Shown here in pieces: positions 16,520 through 24,774 of a stretch of DNA of 51,687 nt. Position 1 is the stretch's first letter; each line of letters starts with the position of its first letter. Location of the stretch: positions 1 through 51,687 of the forward strand of contig CAYRIH010000004.1 of the NCBI GenBank assembly GCA_964424375.1, in the 5' to 3' direction. This DNA comes from CAYRIH01 sp964424375 (GTDB lineage Bacteria; Patescibacteriota; Kazan-3B-28; UBA10110). The notes under the pieces were generated by a model that was not told the origin of the DNA, ran no database searches, and saw only the letters and a list, made by a program, of their open reading frames with translations. Position numbers and translations under genes: made by a program.

Positions 16520-18868
16520 TTAATCAGATTGCACTTCCACTTCCTTAAACCCTGTAATGGATTTTCTGATAACTTTACCGTAATCATATTCCAATAATCG
16601 ACTATCAAGCACCCAAACTTCATTAGTCTTAGCATATACACTAGCCAAAGCGACTTTAAAGTTAATAATTGTTTTAGGCAGCGCATAGTCAATAAAACTA
16701 TTACTAAACTTATCAGCTGCCAAAAGTTGAGAGGTTTTACCAAAAGACTCAAAAGGCAATTTAATAAAAACTAACCTGTCTAAATTAGAAATAGCAGGCA
16801 AAAAACGATTTAAATTATAATAATTTAACAGAAAAGCAAAATTGCTTTTCGATTCAAGTTTGCCACGAAGCATCTCAATATTGCCGGCTGTGCTACGGCT
16901 AATTATATTAAAATCAAGTATAGGCTGGTATTTATCAAAAAATTTATCTACCGCTAAGGCATTCGGAAAAACCACAAGAGATTTGTCTGGTTCCTGTCCT
17001 ATCCAATTTTTCAAATAACCATCAATATGCTTTTGGTAAGTAACCGCTTTAGGGTTTGGCAAACCACGCACCCAGATAATATCTTTAATCTCCCCCGCAG
17101 GTTTGCTTTGAATACTTTTAACTTCGACTTGCTGATTTAAAATACTGGATATAAAACTATAACTACCATTAACTAACACTCCATTGGAAACAATAGTTAT
17201 CTTTTTGTTATTTAAATTAGACTGCCAGATATTGAACGGAGCGTCTTTTAAAATCCGCAATAAAACCACATCATTAAAAACATCTATATAAATTTTACAA
17301 GCTTTATCAGGGTCTAATAATAAATTAAAATGTTCAATTAAATCCTGGGTATGTGTTAATTGGCGTTCCAAAATGGCTGGGGGTTCTAAATTAAGATCGG
17401 CAATTGAATCTTTATAATCAGACAATATCTTAATTACACCATTAAGATTATCTTTAAGACAAACCCCGTTTTGAGTGGTAAAAAATGATTTTTCTAACTC
17501 AATGCTTTCGCCAGTTTTTTGCTGGTCTTGCCAAACCAAACCTAATAAAGCAACAGTAATAACTAAATGGGTGCCTAGTTCATTCAAAATTTTAAAAAGT
17601 TGATCAGCTACCTTATTGTCTGTTACAAAATCGTGCACAAAATCCCGACGAGAAGAAACCACAGCATTGAGATAAGCTGAAGTAATTGTTTTGACTTGAC
17701 GCTCTAAGGCAAAATCATCAAATTCCAGCCACTGAGGAATAAATACAGCTCGATCTTCTGGTAAATTATTATTTTGAATTAATTCCCAAAAAGTAGAAAA
17801 ACTCATGACTGTTTTTTGGGGCAATTGAAATTTATTAAACTGCCAAGGCATTAATTTCTGCTCAAAAAGATAAAATTCATCTTTAGTGAAATAAAGTTGA
17901 GAAGGATTAAATTTTTTAGCATCAGTTTCTGTATTAATTAAAATCTTAATAATCAATCTCAGCTCTAAGACATCTAATTGAGGTTTGGACAAAATAAACT
18001 GAAAACGATCTTCATCTAATAACAGGCTGGCAGGATATTGTGGAGTTAACCCTAAAGAATTCCAATTCATACCATTAAAAACATCATTACTAACAATTAA
18101 AATGCTTGCTGGGCAAGACTGAGCCAAGGAGATATTAGCTAATAATTGGTTAATCTGAGGCGGGAGTTCAAAGATATTAAAACCAGAGGTAATAGAATCA
18201 ACATCTATAAGTTTATTAATATCAAAATTTACTGGTTCGGGCATATCTGTAGTCTGATCAAGAACCCGATATTGATTAACTGAAGCTATGTCATTTTTAA
18301 ATATAAATCCCCAATCCCAATTAGACTTTTGCACTAATAAATTAATTTTTTCTTTAATTGGCTGACTGAAATTATGAGCATAGAACAACAATAAATCATA
18401 GAGTTGAACTGTAGCCAAAACATCGTCCATAGCTCTATGACTAGGCCGATGGTTAAACTGATAATAATATGAGAGGAATTCCAAACTATAAAACTTTAGT
18501 TTGGGTAAAATAGTATGAGCCAATTCTAAAGTATCCAGTTTAATCCCCGGCAAATTGATGCCATTAGCCTTAAGAAAATCCAGATCAAACCCAATGTTAT
18601 GTCCTAGTATAGGATTATCGCCAACAAATTCTAAAAGCTGTTCTTTGATTGTTTCAATTGCTGGGGCATCGATAAGGTCATCAGGTTTAATACCAGTCAA
18701 AACCGAGACTGTAGCATTAAGTTGATTGGAACGATTTGGTTTAACTAATGTCTTAAACTTATCGATAACCTGACCATTTTTAAGACGAACAGCCGCTATT
18801 TCAATAATGCTATCTTTCTTCAAATCCAGACCCGTAGTCTCAATATCTAAAACTATAATATCTTCCAT
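16520..18868 (-). CDS. DnaQ-type 3'-5' exonuclease fused to a degenerate DinG-like helicase
   Basis: 782 residues. Residues 1-170 are a DEDDh exonuclease: VLDIETTGLD (Asp, Glu), GHNIGFDLDFL (Asp) and HRAMDDVLAT (His, Asp). The remaining ~600 residues follow the DnaQ-DinG architecture and end with a DinG-like LDSRLLEYDYGKVI, but no Walker A (GxGKT), DEAH box or arginine-finger motif VI is present. It is inferred to be an active nuclease with a non-catalytic helicase-derived scaffold. ATG 18866-18868 follows a small ORF by CGGG. Confidence 0.75.
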   Translation of the reverse strand: MEDIIVLDIETTGLDLKKDSIIEIAAVRLKNGQVIDKFKTLVKPNRSNQLNATVSVLTGIKPDDLIDAPAIETIKEQLLEFVGDNPILGHNIGFDLDFLKANGINLPGIKLDTLELAHTILPKLKFYSLEFLSYYYQFNHRPSHRAMDDVLATVQLYDLLLFYAHNFSQPIKEKINLLVQKSNWDWGFIFKNDIASVNQYRVLDQTTDMPEPVNFDINKLIDVDSITSGFNIFELPPQINQLLANISLAQSCPASILIVSNDVFNGMNWNSLGLTPQYPASLLLDEDRFQFILSKPQLDVLELRLIIKILINTETDAKKFNPSQLYFTKDEFYLFEQKLMPWQFNKFQLPQKTVMSFSTFWELIQNNNLPEDRAVFIPQWLEFDDFALERQVKTITSAYLNAVVSSRRDFVHDFVTDNKVADQLFKILNELGTHLVITVALLGLVWQDQQKTGESIELEKSFFTTQNGVCLKDNLNGVIKILSDYKDSIADLNLEPPAILERQLTHTQDLIEHFNLLLDPDKACKIYIDVFNDVVLLRILKDAPFNIWQSNLNNKKITIVSNGVLVNGSYSFISSILNQQVEVKSIQSKPAGEIKDIIWVRGLPNPKAVTYQKHIDGYLKNWIGQEPDKSLVVFPNALAVDKFFDKYQPILDFNIISRSTAGNIEMLRGKLESKSNFAFLLNYYNLNRFLPAISNLDRLVFIKLPFESFGKTSQLLAADKFSNSFIDYALPKTIINFKVALASVYAKTNEVWVLDSRLLEYDYGKVIRKSITGFKEVEVQSD

Positions 18869-18872
18869 CCCG

Positions 18873-18947
18873 TTAGAAATCCTCGGCGAAAAACAATTCT
18901 TCAGAATTATTTTTACGCGCAGTTAGTAATATAAACTTATTTAACAT
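18873..18947 (-). CDS. Possible 24-residue leader peptide
   Basis: Encodes MLNKFILLTARKNNSEELFF then AEDF. AAAGGGAT lies about seven bases before the ATG, and TATAAT (18975-18980) is a likely -10 element. The TAA stop is separated from the next ATG only by CGGG, as at pheS/pheT, so translation may be coupled to the exonuclease gene. No known family. Confidence 0.45.
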   Translation of the reverse strand: MLNKFILLTARKNNSEELFFAEDF

Positions 18948-19011
18948 GCTTATCCCTTTATTATTAACATCTTTATTATATTAAGGCTGGTTTCTAACGG
19001 GATTCATTTTA

Positions 19012-20208
19012 TTAATTTTTTACAAGAGTAATTTCCAAAGTTTGAGGAGTAAAATTCACTACTTCTACCCCCTTTGGGATTTTAAACATGTCAGGACTTA
19101 TATCAATAGTATTAATTCCACTTAAACTGCCCCGCAAATCTAAATCTAATAAAGTATTGGATCTATTAAGTTCGGCTAGTTTAGTTGGGGATCCAGACAA
19201 TATCACTGTAATAGTAGTCGGCGACAAAGAAGTTACACTTAAGCCTTCTGTTATATTGGTATAACTGGGTAATAAAATCAACTGACGATTATTGGATGAT
19301 ATCCCAATCTTAACTTTAACATTTATTAAATTAACACCTAATAAAATAGTTTTTGATGGAACTGTAACTGATACTTTATCTGTAAAATCGCTTGACCGAC
19401 CGGCCAAATCTATAGGGGTAGTAACCAAACTGTTTATTGATTCTAAAATCTCAGCATCTCCTTTTATAGTTAAAGCTACAGGGTCAAATTCTATAATTGA
19501 TAACCAATAACCAGCTGGCAGTTGATTAACAAAAGTTGGTTCAAACCCAAGAGTTTTAAAACTCTCCCCTTTCTTGATTTGTACCGAAACTACAACTTGA
19601 GCTGGCAAAAAAGATACATTAGCTAATTTTTGGCCCATGGCATTTCTGATCTCCGGCTGGCCAGAAGCTGAGAACGAATTCCTTTTATTATCCACATTTA
19701 TCGAAACAAAAGCACCAGCTTCAGGATTAACAACACCACTAGGACCAAAGACTTTAACCACTTGTGGAGTAATACCAATACTATCTAAGCTATATCCTGA
19801 GGCTGGAAAACCAATTGGGTCAGCGATTAATTCCACCGAAACTTCTACCTTTGGCACCAATGTTATATCAAAGACCTGTGGATGATAATTAACAATTTGG
19901 ACATTTTTTAAATGAACCGTTATTTGTGGCTGCAAATGATGCTGACCCAAAGAATTTATCCCATTAAAATCTAAAATTGCATCAATGAAAGTGCCTGTTT
20001 TTAGTTTAGTGTGATCTAAAACCCTAGAGCGAGCAGTAACTTGCAAGGTGGTTAGATTTTCATTTATAGCTAATGTTTCATCTAAATTAACGACCTGAAT
20101 CGGAACATCAAGTCTAAAAGAACTGTAATTAAGATTAAAAACCACCACCCAAACCAGGATGGCCAATAAAACTATAAAAATTAACTGCGCTGTCCAATTA
20201 AATCTCAT
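19012..20208 (-). CDS. YbbR-domain membrane protein (CdaR-like)
   Basis: 398 residues. One N-terminal membrane segment (LIFIVLLAILVWVVVFNL) is followed by about four YbbR-type beta modules (for example FRLDVPIQVVNL..., VVKVFGPSGVV, LTIKGDAEILESI, ITVILSGSPTKL). In Firmicutes, CdaR of this type regulates the diadenylate cyclase CdaA. Its start codon overlaps the end of the cyclase-like gene by four bases (ATGA), so the pair is translationally coupled. Confidence 0.8.
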   Translation of the reverse strand: MRFNWTAQLIFIVLLAILVWVVVFNLNYSSFRLDVPIQVVNLDETLAINENLTTLQVTARSRVLDHTKLKTGTFIDAILDFNGINSLGQHHLQPQITVHLKNVQIVNYHPQVFDITLVPKVEVSVELIADPIGFPASGYSLDSIGITPQVVKVFGPSGVVNPEAGAFVSINVDNKRNSFSASGQPEIRNAMGQKLANVSFLPAQVVVSVQIKKGESFKTLGFEPTFVNQLPAGYWLSIIEFDPVALTIKGDAEILESINSLVTTPIDLAGRSSDFTDKVSVTVPSKTILLGVNLINVKVKIGISSNNRQLILLPSYTNITEGLSVTSLSPTTITVILSGSPTKLAELNRSNTLLDLDLRGSLSGINTIDISPDMFKIPKGVEVVNFTPQTLEITLVKN

Positions 20209-21041
20209 TTATTGGCAAGTAATATTGTCTTTAAAACTCTTTCTAAACTGCCCGGAGCTAATTTTGAATATGAATTTTCCCCATAAAGCAAAGATAAGTT
20301 CTCGGTATGTTTATAAGTGATGATGACAACTGTATTCCAATGTAAAGCCACTTGTTTAAGAACTGGATTAGATAAACTAAAAACAAATTTCTTTGGAGAT
20401 ACTACTGTTAGAGTAGATCCTGTCGCTGTAATTATGCCATTATCTATAATCAAAGCTCCAGAGGATAATCTAGAACGATGCGAAAAAATATCTAAGACAA
20501 ACTCTTTGTTGAAAGGAGTGTATAAAGCAATGCCATTCTCAGCCAAGCGGCCTATTGGCTTGGATGTTTTGATAACCAATAAAGAAGGTATCTTAGATTT
20601 AGATAAAGTTACGACCGTATCAGTTAATTGACGAACAAAACTGCTTAATTCATGACGATCCAAAAGTCTAATCCTATCACGATTCTTTTGATGATTAAAC
20701 GAGCTTTCTATTAATTTTTGAATTTCCTGGCTGTAAATTAATACTATTGCTACTAAAAAAGCCGTCAAAAGCAGAATAGATATGTAGAATAAAGCTATAA
20801 ATCCTAAAAATTTGCTGGCAAAAACCAAAAATAAAATACCAAACAAGCTGGGCAGTACTCTAATTAATAAAGTTCTCCTAATCTTAGTCCAAACCCAGTA
20901 GAGCAACACAACTAGTAGTAATATATCTAATAATACTACTAAATTAAAAACGGAAGATAAGCTACCAATTGATAGATTTATCTGATCTAACAATAATTGA
21001 TATCCATCGATAAAATAAGTTTTGATGGCTTCGTATGACAT
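20205..21041 (-). CDS. Diadenylate cyclase-like membrane protein with degraded active site
   Basis: 278 residues. Three membrane segments (residues about 28-105) precede a DAC-like domain, the layout of CdaA/DacA. The catalytic DGA motif (usually LHDGAVII) reads RLSSGALII, and the RHR motif (usually GTRHRAALG) is replaced by LKQVALHWNTVV. Both key elements are lost, so c-di-AMP synthesis is unlikely; a structural or sensing role with the coupled YbbR protein is inferred. Start ATG 21039-21041. Confidence 0.75.
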   Translation of the reverse strand: MSYEAIKTYFIDGYQLLLDQINLSIGSLSSVFNLVVLLDILLLVVLLYWVWTKIRRTLLIRVLPSLFGILFLVFASKFLGFIALFYISILLLTAFLVAIVLIYSQEIQKLIESSFNHQKNRDRIRLLDRHELSSFVRQLTDTVVTLSKSKIPSLLVIKTSKPIGRLAENGIALYTPFNKEFVLDIFSHRSRLSSGALIIDNGIITATGSTLTVVSPKKFVFSLSNPVLKQVALHWNTVVIITYKHTENLSLLYGENSYSKLAPGSLERVLKTILLANK

Positions 21042-21128
21042 ACTTTTGCTAAACTTTTACTGCATTTATTATACCTTGAAAACTCCACCCTTCTACAATT
21101 TGTCAAATATATCCATTTTAGGCGAAAT

Positions 21129-21257
21129 CTACAAGGCTGTTCTGCGACGAGCTCTCTGAGCTTTAAGAATGTTGGTCTTATATGCTTTCTTTTGAGCCAA
21201 AGTTGGTTTGCTTTTCTCTAGTACATTCCGTCTAGGTTTGTAAAGATGGTAATTAAT
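21129..21257 (-). other. Open frame for a very basic short peptide, no standard start codon
   Basis: The frame reads ...HLYKPRRNVLEKSKPTLAQ followed by KKAYKTNILKAQRARRRTAL and a stop. The composition (many Lys/Arg) is protein-like, but no ATG, GTG or TTG opens the frame and it begins within the end of the neighbouring gene. It could be a remnant, a frameshifted tail, or an ATT-started peptide. Confidence 0.2.
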
Positions 21258-21951
21258 CTCGAAAACTTATCCAAGTTTCGCTTTTAAGTTTAGCTAAATG
21301 TTTGAGTAAGGCATAGATAAACACGATAAGTCCCAGTTTTTCTAACCCCTCTTCTGCTGCTATTAACAGAAAATAGTTAAAATCGTACCCCCCAAGCTTG
21401 GTGACATAGTAACTTCCCAACATCTCTACCCCCAGCGCGCCACCTATATACAACAAACCTGCCCAGAAAATTAGCCAGCGGATGCTCAAAGATAAATTCT
21501 GCCAAAATTTAAAAAGCCAAAATGCTAACACTACCAATAGAAAAAAAGCTGGTATTACCCATGCGTAATAGAATATCCCTTCCCGGATTCCTAAAGCATC
21601 CCTTACTAAAACAGATAATGTTTCGTGAATTGACGATCCTTCATCAATACTTAAAAACAGGAAAATCACTGCTAGAATCTTCCAGTATTTGGCAAAAGCA
21701 TCTTTGGCTAAGGTTTTGATTGTTCCTGTCATCCACAAAATACCACTGGAAGCTAAAAGCAATATAATGGCAAACCAAGTAGGAATACTAATCTCCTCAT
21801 TCATGTTAAAACGATCTATGTAAAGCGATAGATGCGTCCAGCCATTAATATGCCAAAGATATTGACCGAAAATATGCAAAACTAGCAGTATGCTCAAAAC
21901 AGCCAAAAGCCACATCAAAACTTTCCTTGCGGGAACAATTAATTTTGCCAT
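21253..21951 (-). CDS. Multipass membrane protein with acidic/histidine motif
   Basis: 232 residues with about six membrane segments. Two conserved-looking polar motifs sit beside membrane helices: LSIDEGSSIHET and AAEEGLEKLG. Pairs of Glu/Asp and His next to membrane helices could bind metal, but I cannot name a family. No Shine-Dalgarno is visible before ATG 21951; a hairpin with arms AGAAAATTTGCC and GGCAGATTTTCT separates it from the next gene upstream. Confidence 0.6.
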   Translation of the reverse strand: MAKLIVPARKVLMWLLAVLSILLVLHIFGQYLWHINGWTHLSLYIDRFNMNEEISIPTWFAIILLLASSGILWMTGTIKTLAKDAFAKYWKILAVIFLFLSIDEGSSIHETLSVLVRDALGIREGIFYYAWVIPAFFLLVVLAFWLFKFWQNLSLSIRWLIFWAGLLYIGGALGVEMLGSYYVTKLGGYDFNYFLLIAAEEGLEKLGLIVFIYALLKHLAKLKSETWISFRD

Positions 21952-22061
21952 AAACCCATATTAAACATTTTTTACACATAATTAAAGCTACTAGAACTTT
22001 TTATATAAGAAAATCTGCCACAATGGGGCAAATTTTCTAATAGATAATGCCGCGCTGCAAT

Positions 22062-22466
22062 CTAAAGTATGCTGAATGCTAACCACCACATAAAGATGCC
22101 CATGACAATCCACAATATCCCAATCATCCCAATACCAGTACCATAGAATCTCTTGACCAATACTTCAGTCCACTTAGGTGCCCACATCCCTAGTGCGCCC
22201 TTAAGGACAGTGAGATAACCAAATATCGGAATGAGGATACCCCAACCTAGAGCAGTGTCTAGACGATATTCTACCGACAAGATCCATAAGCCAAAAATAG
22301 CTATTATGGTGCTGTGTAGCTGCCAGCCGGCCAATCCTGGTTTTTCCTGGGTGGTTACAAGTATCTCTTTCTGAAACCAACGGGGGGCAAAGATTGCTGG
22401 AATACCATACATCAGTGACCAACCGCCAAATAAGAAAGCGATAAGACCAAATGTTGTAAGTTCCAT
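22062..22466 (-). CDS. Four-helix membrane protein with internal repeat
   Basis: 134 residues, four membrane segments. Two halves resemble each other (YGIPAIFAPRWFQKE and KGALGMWAPKWTEVL), suggesting an internal duplication. Unknown function. AAGGAGGG lies just before the ATG, and TTGACG (22529-22534) is the -35 of a divergent member of the array promoters. Confidence 0.6.
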   Translation of the reverse strand: MELTTFGLIAFLFGGWSLMYGIPAIFAPRWFQKEILVTTQEKPGLAGWQLHSTIIAIFGLWILSVEYRLDTALGWGILIPIFGYLTVLKGALGMWAPKWTEVLVKRFYGTGIGMIGILWIVMGIFMWWLAFSIL

Positions 22467-22583
22467 AAAACCCTCCTTAATTAGTTAATATACATCTTTA
22501 TTATGACATAAATAAAAAAATTACTTCTCGTCAAGAATTTTCTAGTACTAGAGCTAATTACTCTAAACGGCTCGTCAAAATAC

Positions 22584-23135
22584 TTAAACTACCTGCCCTG
22601 TCATAGCAATGAGAGTAATTATGATGGCGTGTGCAATAAAAGCTAAAATTATAAACTGATAGAGTTTAATCTTAGAAATCCCAAGCAAAGCTATGCCAAC
22701 TTCATCAGGAAAAGGTAGAGCCACGATAGCTATACCAAGCACAGGAAGCAGCCATTGAAAATATGTGTTTTTGGCAAGCTTGCCCCAAAAAGATTTAGGA
22801 AACTGTTTTGCTAGACGCTCGGTATCCCCGAAAATATGCTTTCTCACAAACATAAAAATTAGATAATCCCCCACAACTGCACCAAACCCAGCAATGAGTC
22901 CTATTGTCCAAGGTGACATAACCTCGCCAAGCGTATGGAAAATAATGATGGTCGTAGCAACTGTAAAAGTAAATACAAACAAAATCCCAGTAAAAAAGAT
23001 GCCAACATAACTCCAATCACCCAAGCCCAGAAGAAATTCATGAAAAGGTTGGTATTGCGATAATCCAAATGCAACAATAATTGAAATACCAATCAACGGC
23101 CAATTTGTACGAGGAGTGGTTGTTCGTGATGCCAT
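22584..23135 (-). CDS. VTT/DedA-like small membrane protein
   Basis: 183 residues with five or six membrane segments. The block ALPFPDEVGIALLGISKIKL near the C-terminus resembles the re-entrant PxPxxxG region of VTT (DedA/SNARE-associated) proteins, which handle membrane lipids. Assignment is by pattern only. The -10 like TATACT lies six bases before the ATG with no ribosome binding site, so the mRNA is probably leaderless. Confidence 0.55.
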   Translation of the reverse strand: MASRTTTPRTNWPLIGISIIVAFGLSQYQPFHEFLLGLGDWSYVGIFFTGILFVFTFTVATTIIIFHTLGEVMSPWTIGLIAGFGAVVGDYLIFMFVRKHIFGDTERLAKQFPKSFWGKLAKNTYFQWLLPVLGIAIVALPFPDEVGIALLGISKIKLYQFIILAFIAHAIIITLIAMTGQVV

Positions 23136-23140
23136 AAATT

Positions 23141-23165
23141 CAGTATATCATTAAGATAATCTTCA
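23141..23165 (-). promoter_or_regulatory. Leaderless promoter of the DedA-like gene
   Basis: Reads TTGAAGATTATCTTAATGA then TATACT, six bases before the ATG. Nearly the same sequence precedes the NADAR gene. Confidence 0.5.
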
Positions 23166-23214
23166 ACGACTCCCTGGCCGCGTCCTGTGACAACGGGCAG
23201 ATGTTCGAATTACT

Positions 23215-23739
23215 CTAATCTCTTAAAAGACTTTCTCTAGTGGCCTGGTCAGTATTTAATATGAACCAATCACGAAGTCGCATCCATACTTTACCCAGCT
23301 CGTTTTTCCCTTGTTTATCAGCTCCCCAACCCCAGCAGGAATCTTTTTCAGAATCTTCAACCAATGGAATATCGCCAGTTTGTAGAAGCTTCTCCTGAAC
23401 ATATGGATGTTGCATTAATTTGTGTTTACAAATATCTTCCATAATTTCTACTTTGGTATCTTCCCAATTGTTTGGAGCTTTATCTGCATTAGCTTCAGCA
23501 ATTTTAAAAGCATCGTGGGCACTACGAGCATTAAATATCTTTTCGACTAATTCTGGTGCTGTATCAAAAAAATGGGATGCTTGATAAGCATGTTCTGATG
23601 TCGCCCAAACTCTTCCCTTCCATTCCACTTGAAAGCTGGAAAAGTTAGAGAAAACATAGAATTCTCTCTCATAAAAACCGATTACATCACCAGATGTGGC
23701 AAGTTGCGGATCACGATATTGTTTTAATTGCGTTGGCAT
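23215..23739 (-). CDS. NADAR-family protein (YbiA-like N-glycosidase)
   Basis: 174 residues, typical length. Family signatures are FSNFSSFQVEWKGRVWATSEHAYQA, then AHDAFKIAEANADKAP and a C-terminal CWGWGADKQGKNELGKVWM. YbiA-type enzymes cleave N-glycosidic bonds of riboflavin intermediates, and other NADAR proteins act on ADP-ribose. The setting in an accessory region with SIR2-like genes nearby allows a role in NAD+/ADP-ribose conflict. TATACT is six bases before the ATG: probably leaderless. Confidence 0.85.
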   Translation of the reverse strand: MPTQLKQYRDPQLATSGDVIGFYEREFYVFSNFSSFQVEWKGRVWATSEHAYQASHFFDTAPELVEKIFNARSAHDAFKIAEANADKAPNNWEDTKVEIMEDICKHKLMQHPYVQEKLLQTGDIPLVEDSEKDSCWGWGADKQGKNELGKVWMRLRDWFILNTDQATRESLLRD

Positions 23740-23744
23740 ATATT

Positions 23745-23770
23745 TAGTATATCACCAAGATAATTTTCAA
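23745..23770 (-). promoter_or_regulatory. Leaderless promoter of the NADAR gene
   Basis: TTGAAAATTATCTTGGTGA then TATACT with the ATG six bases later; near-copy of the one upstream of the DedA-like gene. Confidence 0.5.
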
Positions 23771-23837
23771 TGGCTCCCTGGCCGCGTCCCGTGGCAACGG
23801 GCAGGCAACCGTTGCCTGCCCGGCCAGGGAGCCATTG
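23768..23837. repeat. 70-nt GC-rich nested palindrome
   Basis: Outer arms CAATGGCTCCCTGGCCG and CGGCCAGGGAGCCATTG, with an inner hairpin GGGCAGGCAAC/GTTGCCTGCCC. The 16-nt stretch 23814-23829 recurs inverted in pheT and beside secE. A half copy is at 23166-23200. Confidence 0.8.
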
Positions 23838-23886
23838 AGTTTTTGTTTCTTACCCCGCCCACTATCCAGTGATTCGAGTAAAAGAA

Positions 23887-23916
23887 AACCGCTCAACATT
23901 TATTCTTTGAGCGGTT
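23887..23916 (-). terminator. Terminator overlapping the zinc-ribbon gene end
   Basis: AACCGCTCAA pairs with TTGAGCGGTT; the left arm is the last codons of the gene. Tail TTTTCTTTTAC. Confidence 0.8.
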
Positions 23917-24046
23917 TGGGAGATTTTGGATTGATTGGCTTAGGTGGTGGCTGAAACCGGCAACAGTGTGGACAAAAACCTCCGTGCTCCGACTCAAATT
24001 CCTTGTCACACCAATGACAAATGAATTTCTTAAGTTTTTTCACCAT
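23900..24046 (-). CDS. 48-residue zinc-ribbon microprotein
   Basis: Sequence opens MVKKLKKFICHWCDKEFE. Two CxxC knuckles (CHWC and CPHC) 13 residues apart form a zinc ribbon, with a Pro/Lys-rich tail (QPPPKPINPKSPKPLKE). AAGGAGGT lies eight to ten bases before the ATG. It has its own array promoter and terminator. It may bind nucleic acid or protein; the partner is unknown. Confidence 0.75.
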   Translation of the reverse strand: MVKKLKKFICHWCDKEFESEHGGFCPHCCRFQPPPKPINPKSPKPLKE

Positions 24047-24079
24047 AAGACCTTACCTCCTTGTTTTCAAAGTAATAAT

Positions 24080-24108
24080 ACTATATCAAAAAACTAGCTC
24101 TCAGTCAA
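24080..24108 (-). promoter_or_regulatory. Array promoter 1 (zinc-ribbon gene)
   Basis: TTGACT, spacer GAGAGCTAGTTTTTTGA (17), TATAGT. Confidence 0.8.
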
Positions 24109-24157
24109 GGTTTTTATCGGATTGTCCCGCCCATTATCCAGTGATTTGGGTAAAAGA
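24109..24157. repeat. Array spacer, CCCGCCCA type
   Basis: On the plus strand TTTTTATCGGATTGTCCCGC then CCATTATCCAGTGATTTGGG. Near-identical copies at 24688-24736 and 25553-25600, and a partial copy at 23842-23880. Confidence 0.8.
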
Positions 24158-24159
24158 AA

Positions 24160-24176
24160 AGCCCCAATTTGGGGCT
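24160..24176 (-). terminator. Array terminator (XRE gene)
   Basis: AGCCCCAAATTGGGGCT hairpin followed by TTTTCTTTTACCC. Confidence 0.8.
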
Positions 24177-24201
24177 ATTTGATTGCAGACATACTTTAGG
24201 C

Positions 24202-24612
24202 TCACTGTTTAACAGCAATTTTTGTTCCAGGGGGAGCAGCTATAGATATAACTACCTTATTGATAGTTATTGTAACCTTTTGCCCCCTAACTGCAACTAA
24301 AACATCTTTGGGGGTCGTTTTAAGATCCATTGCCTTCTTGACTTCATCTGCAAGATCTTTGCCAATGGGGTTTAAGTCACACAAAAGGACTCTACGTAAT
24401 AAATTCTCATCAACATCTAAAGCATTAGCTATGCTCTTTACTTTCTTCTTCTGGGTAAATGGCTTCCTCTGGCTTGTTTCAATTCTGGAAAAATACCCAG
24501 GGTCAGTTTCCGTTGTTTCACAGACATTAAAGATTGTCAGTCCCCGGACTTTTCTAATATACCTTAGGGCATCTCCAGGTAGAGAACTCTTCGTCAGTTT
24601 CAACCGAGCCAT
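24202..24612 (-). CDS. XRE-like helix-turn-helix regulator
   Basis: 136 residues from ATG 24612. An N-terminal helix-turn-helix (DALRYIRKVRGLTIFNVCETT, then PGYFSRIE) is followed by a C-terminal beta-rich part (LVAVRGQKVTITINKVVI). An ATG at 24624 is in frame but directly abuts GAAAGGAG, so the inner ATG 12 bases away is preferred. A cassette with its own promoter and terminator; it could regulate other array units, which is inference only. Confidence 0.7.
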   Translation of the reverse strand: MARLKLTKSSLPGDALRYIRKVRGLTIFNVCETTETDPGYFSRIETSQRKPFTQKKKVKSIANALDVDENLLRRVLLCDLNPIGKDLADEVKKAMDLKTTPKDVLVAVRGQKVTITINKVVISIAAPPGTKIAVKQ

Positions 24613-24659
24613 TGTATACAACATCTCCTTTCAAGGTAGATTCAATTCAGTGATACTTC

Positions 24660-24687
24660 AATATATCAAAAACCTACTCTCAGTCAA
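24660..24687 (-). promoter_or_regulatory. Array promoter 2 (XRE gene)
   Basis: TTGACT, spacer GAGAGTAGGTTTTTGA (16), TATATT. The ~35-nt leader is nearly identical to that of array promoter 5, six kilobases away. Confidence 0.8.
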
Positions 24688-24738
24688 GGTTTTTATCGGA
24701 TTGTCCCGCCCACTATCCAATGATTTGGGTAAAAGAAA

Positions 24739-24760
24739 AGCCCCGAAATTAATCGGGGCT
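24739..24760 (-). terminator. Array terminator
   Basis: AGCCCCGA/TCGGGGCT hairpin with tail TTTTCTTTTACCC, for the gene ending at 24775. Confidence 0.8.
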
Positions 24761-24774
24761 ATATTTTTTATAAA

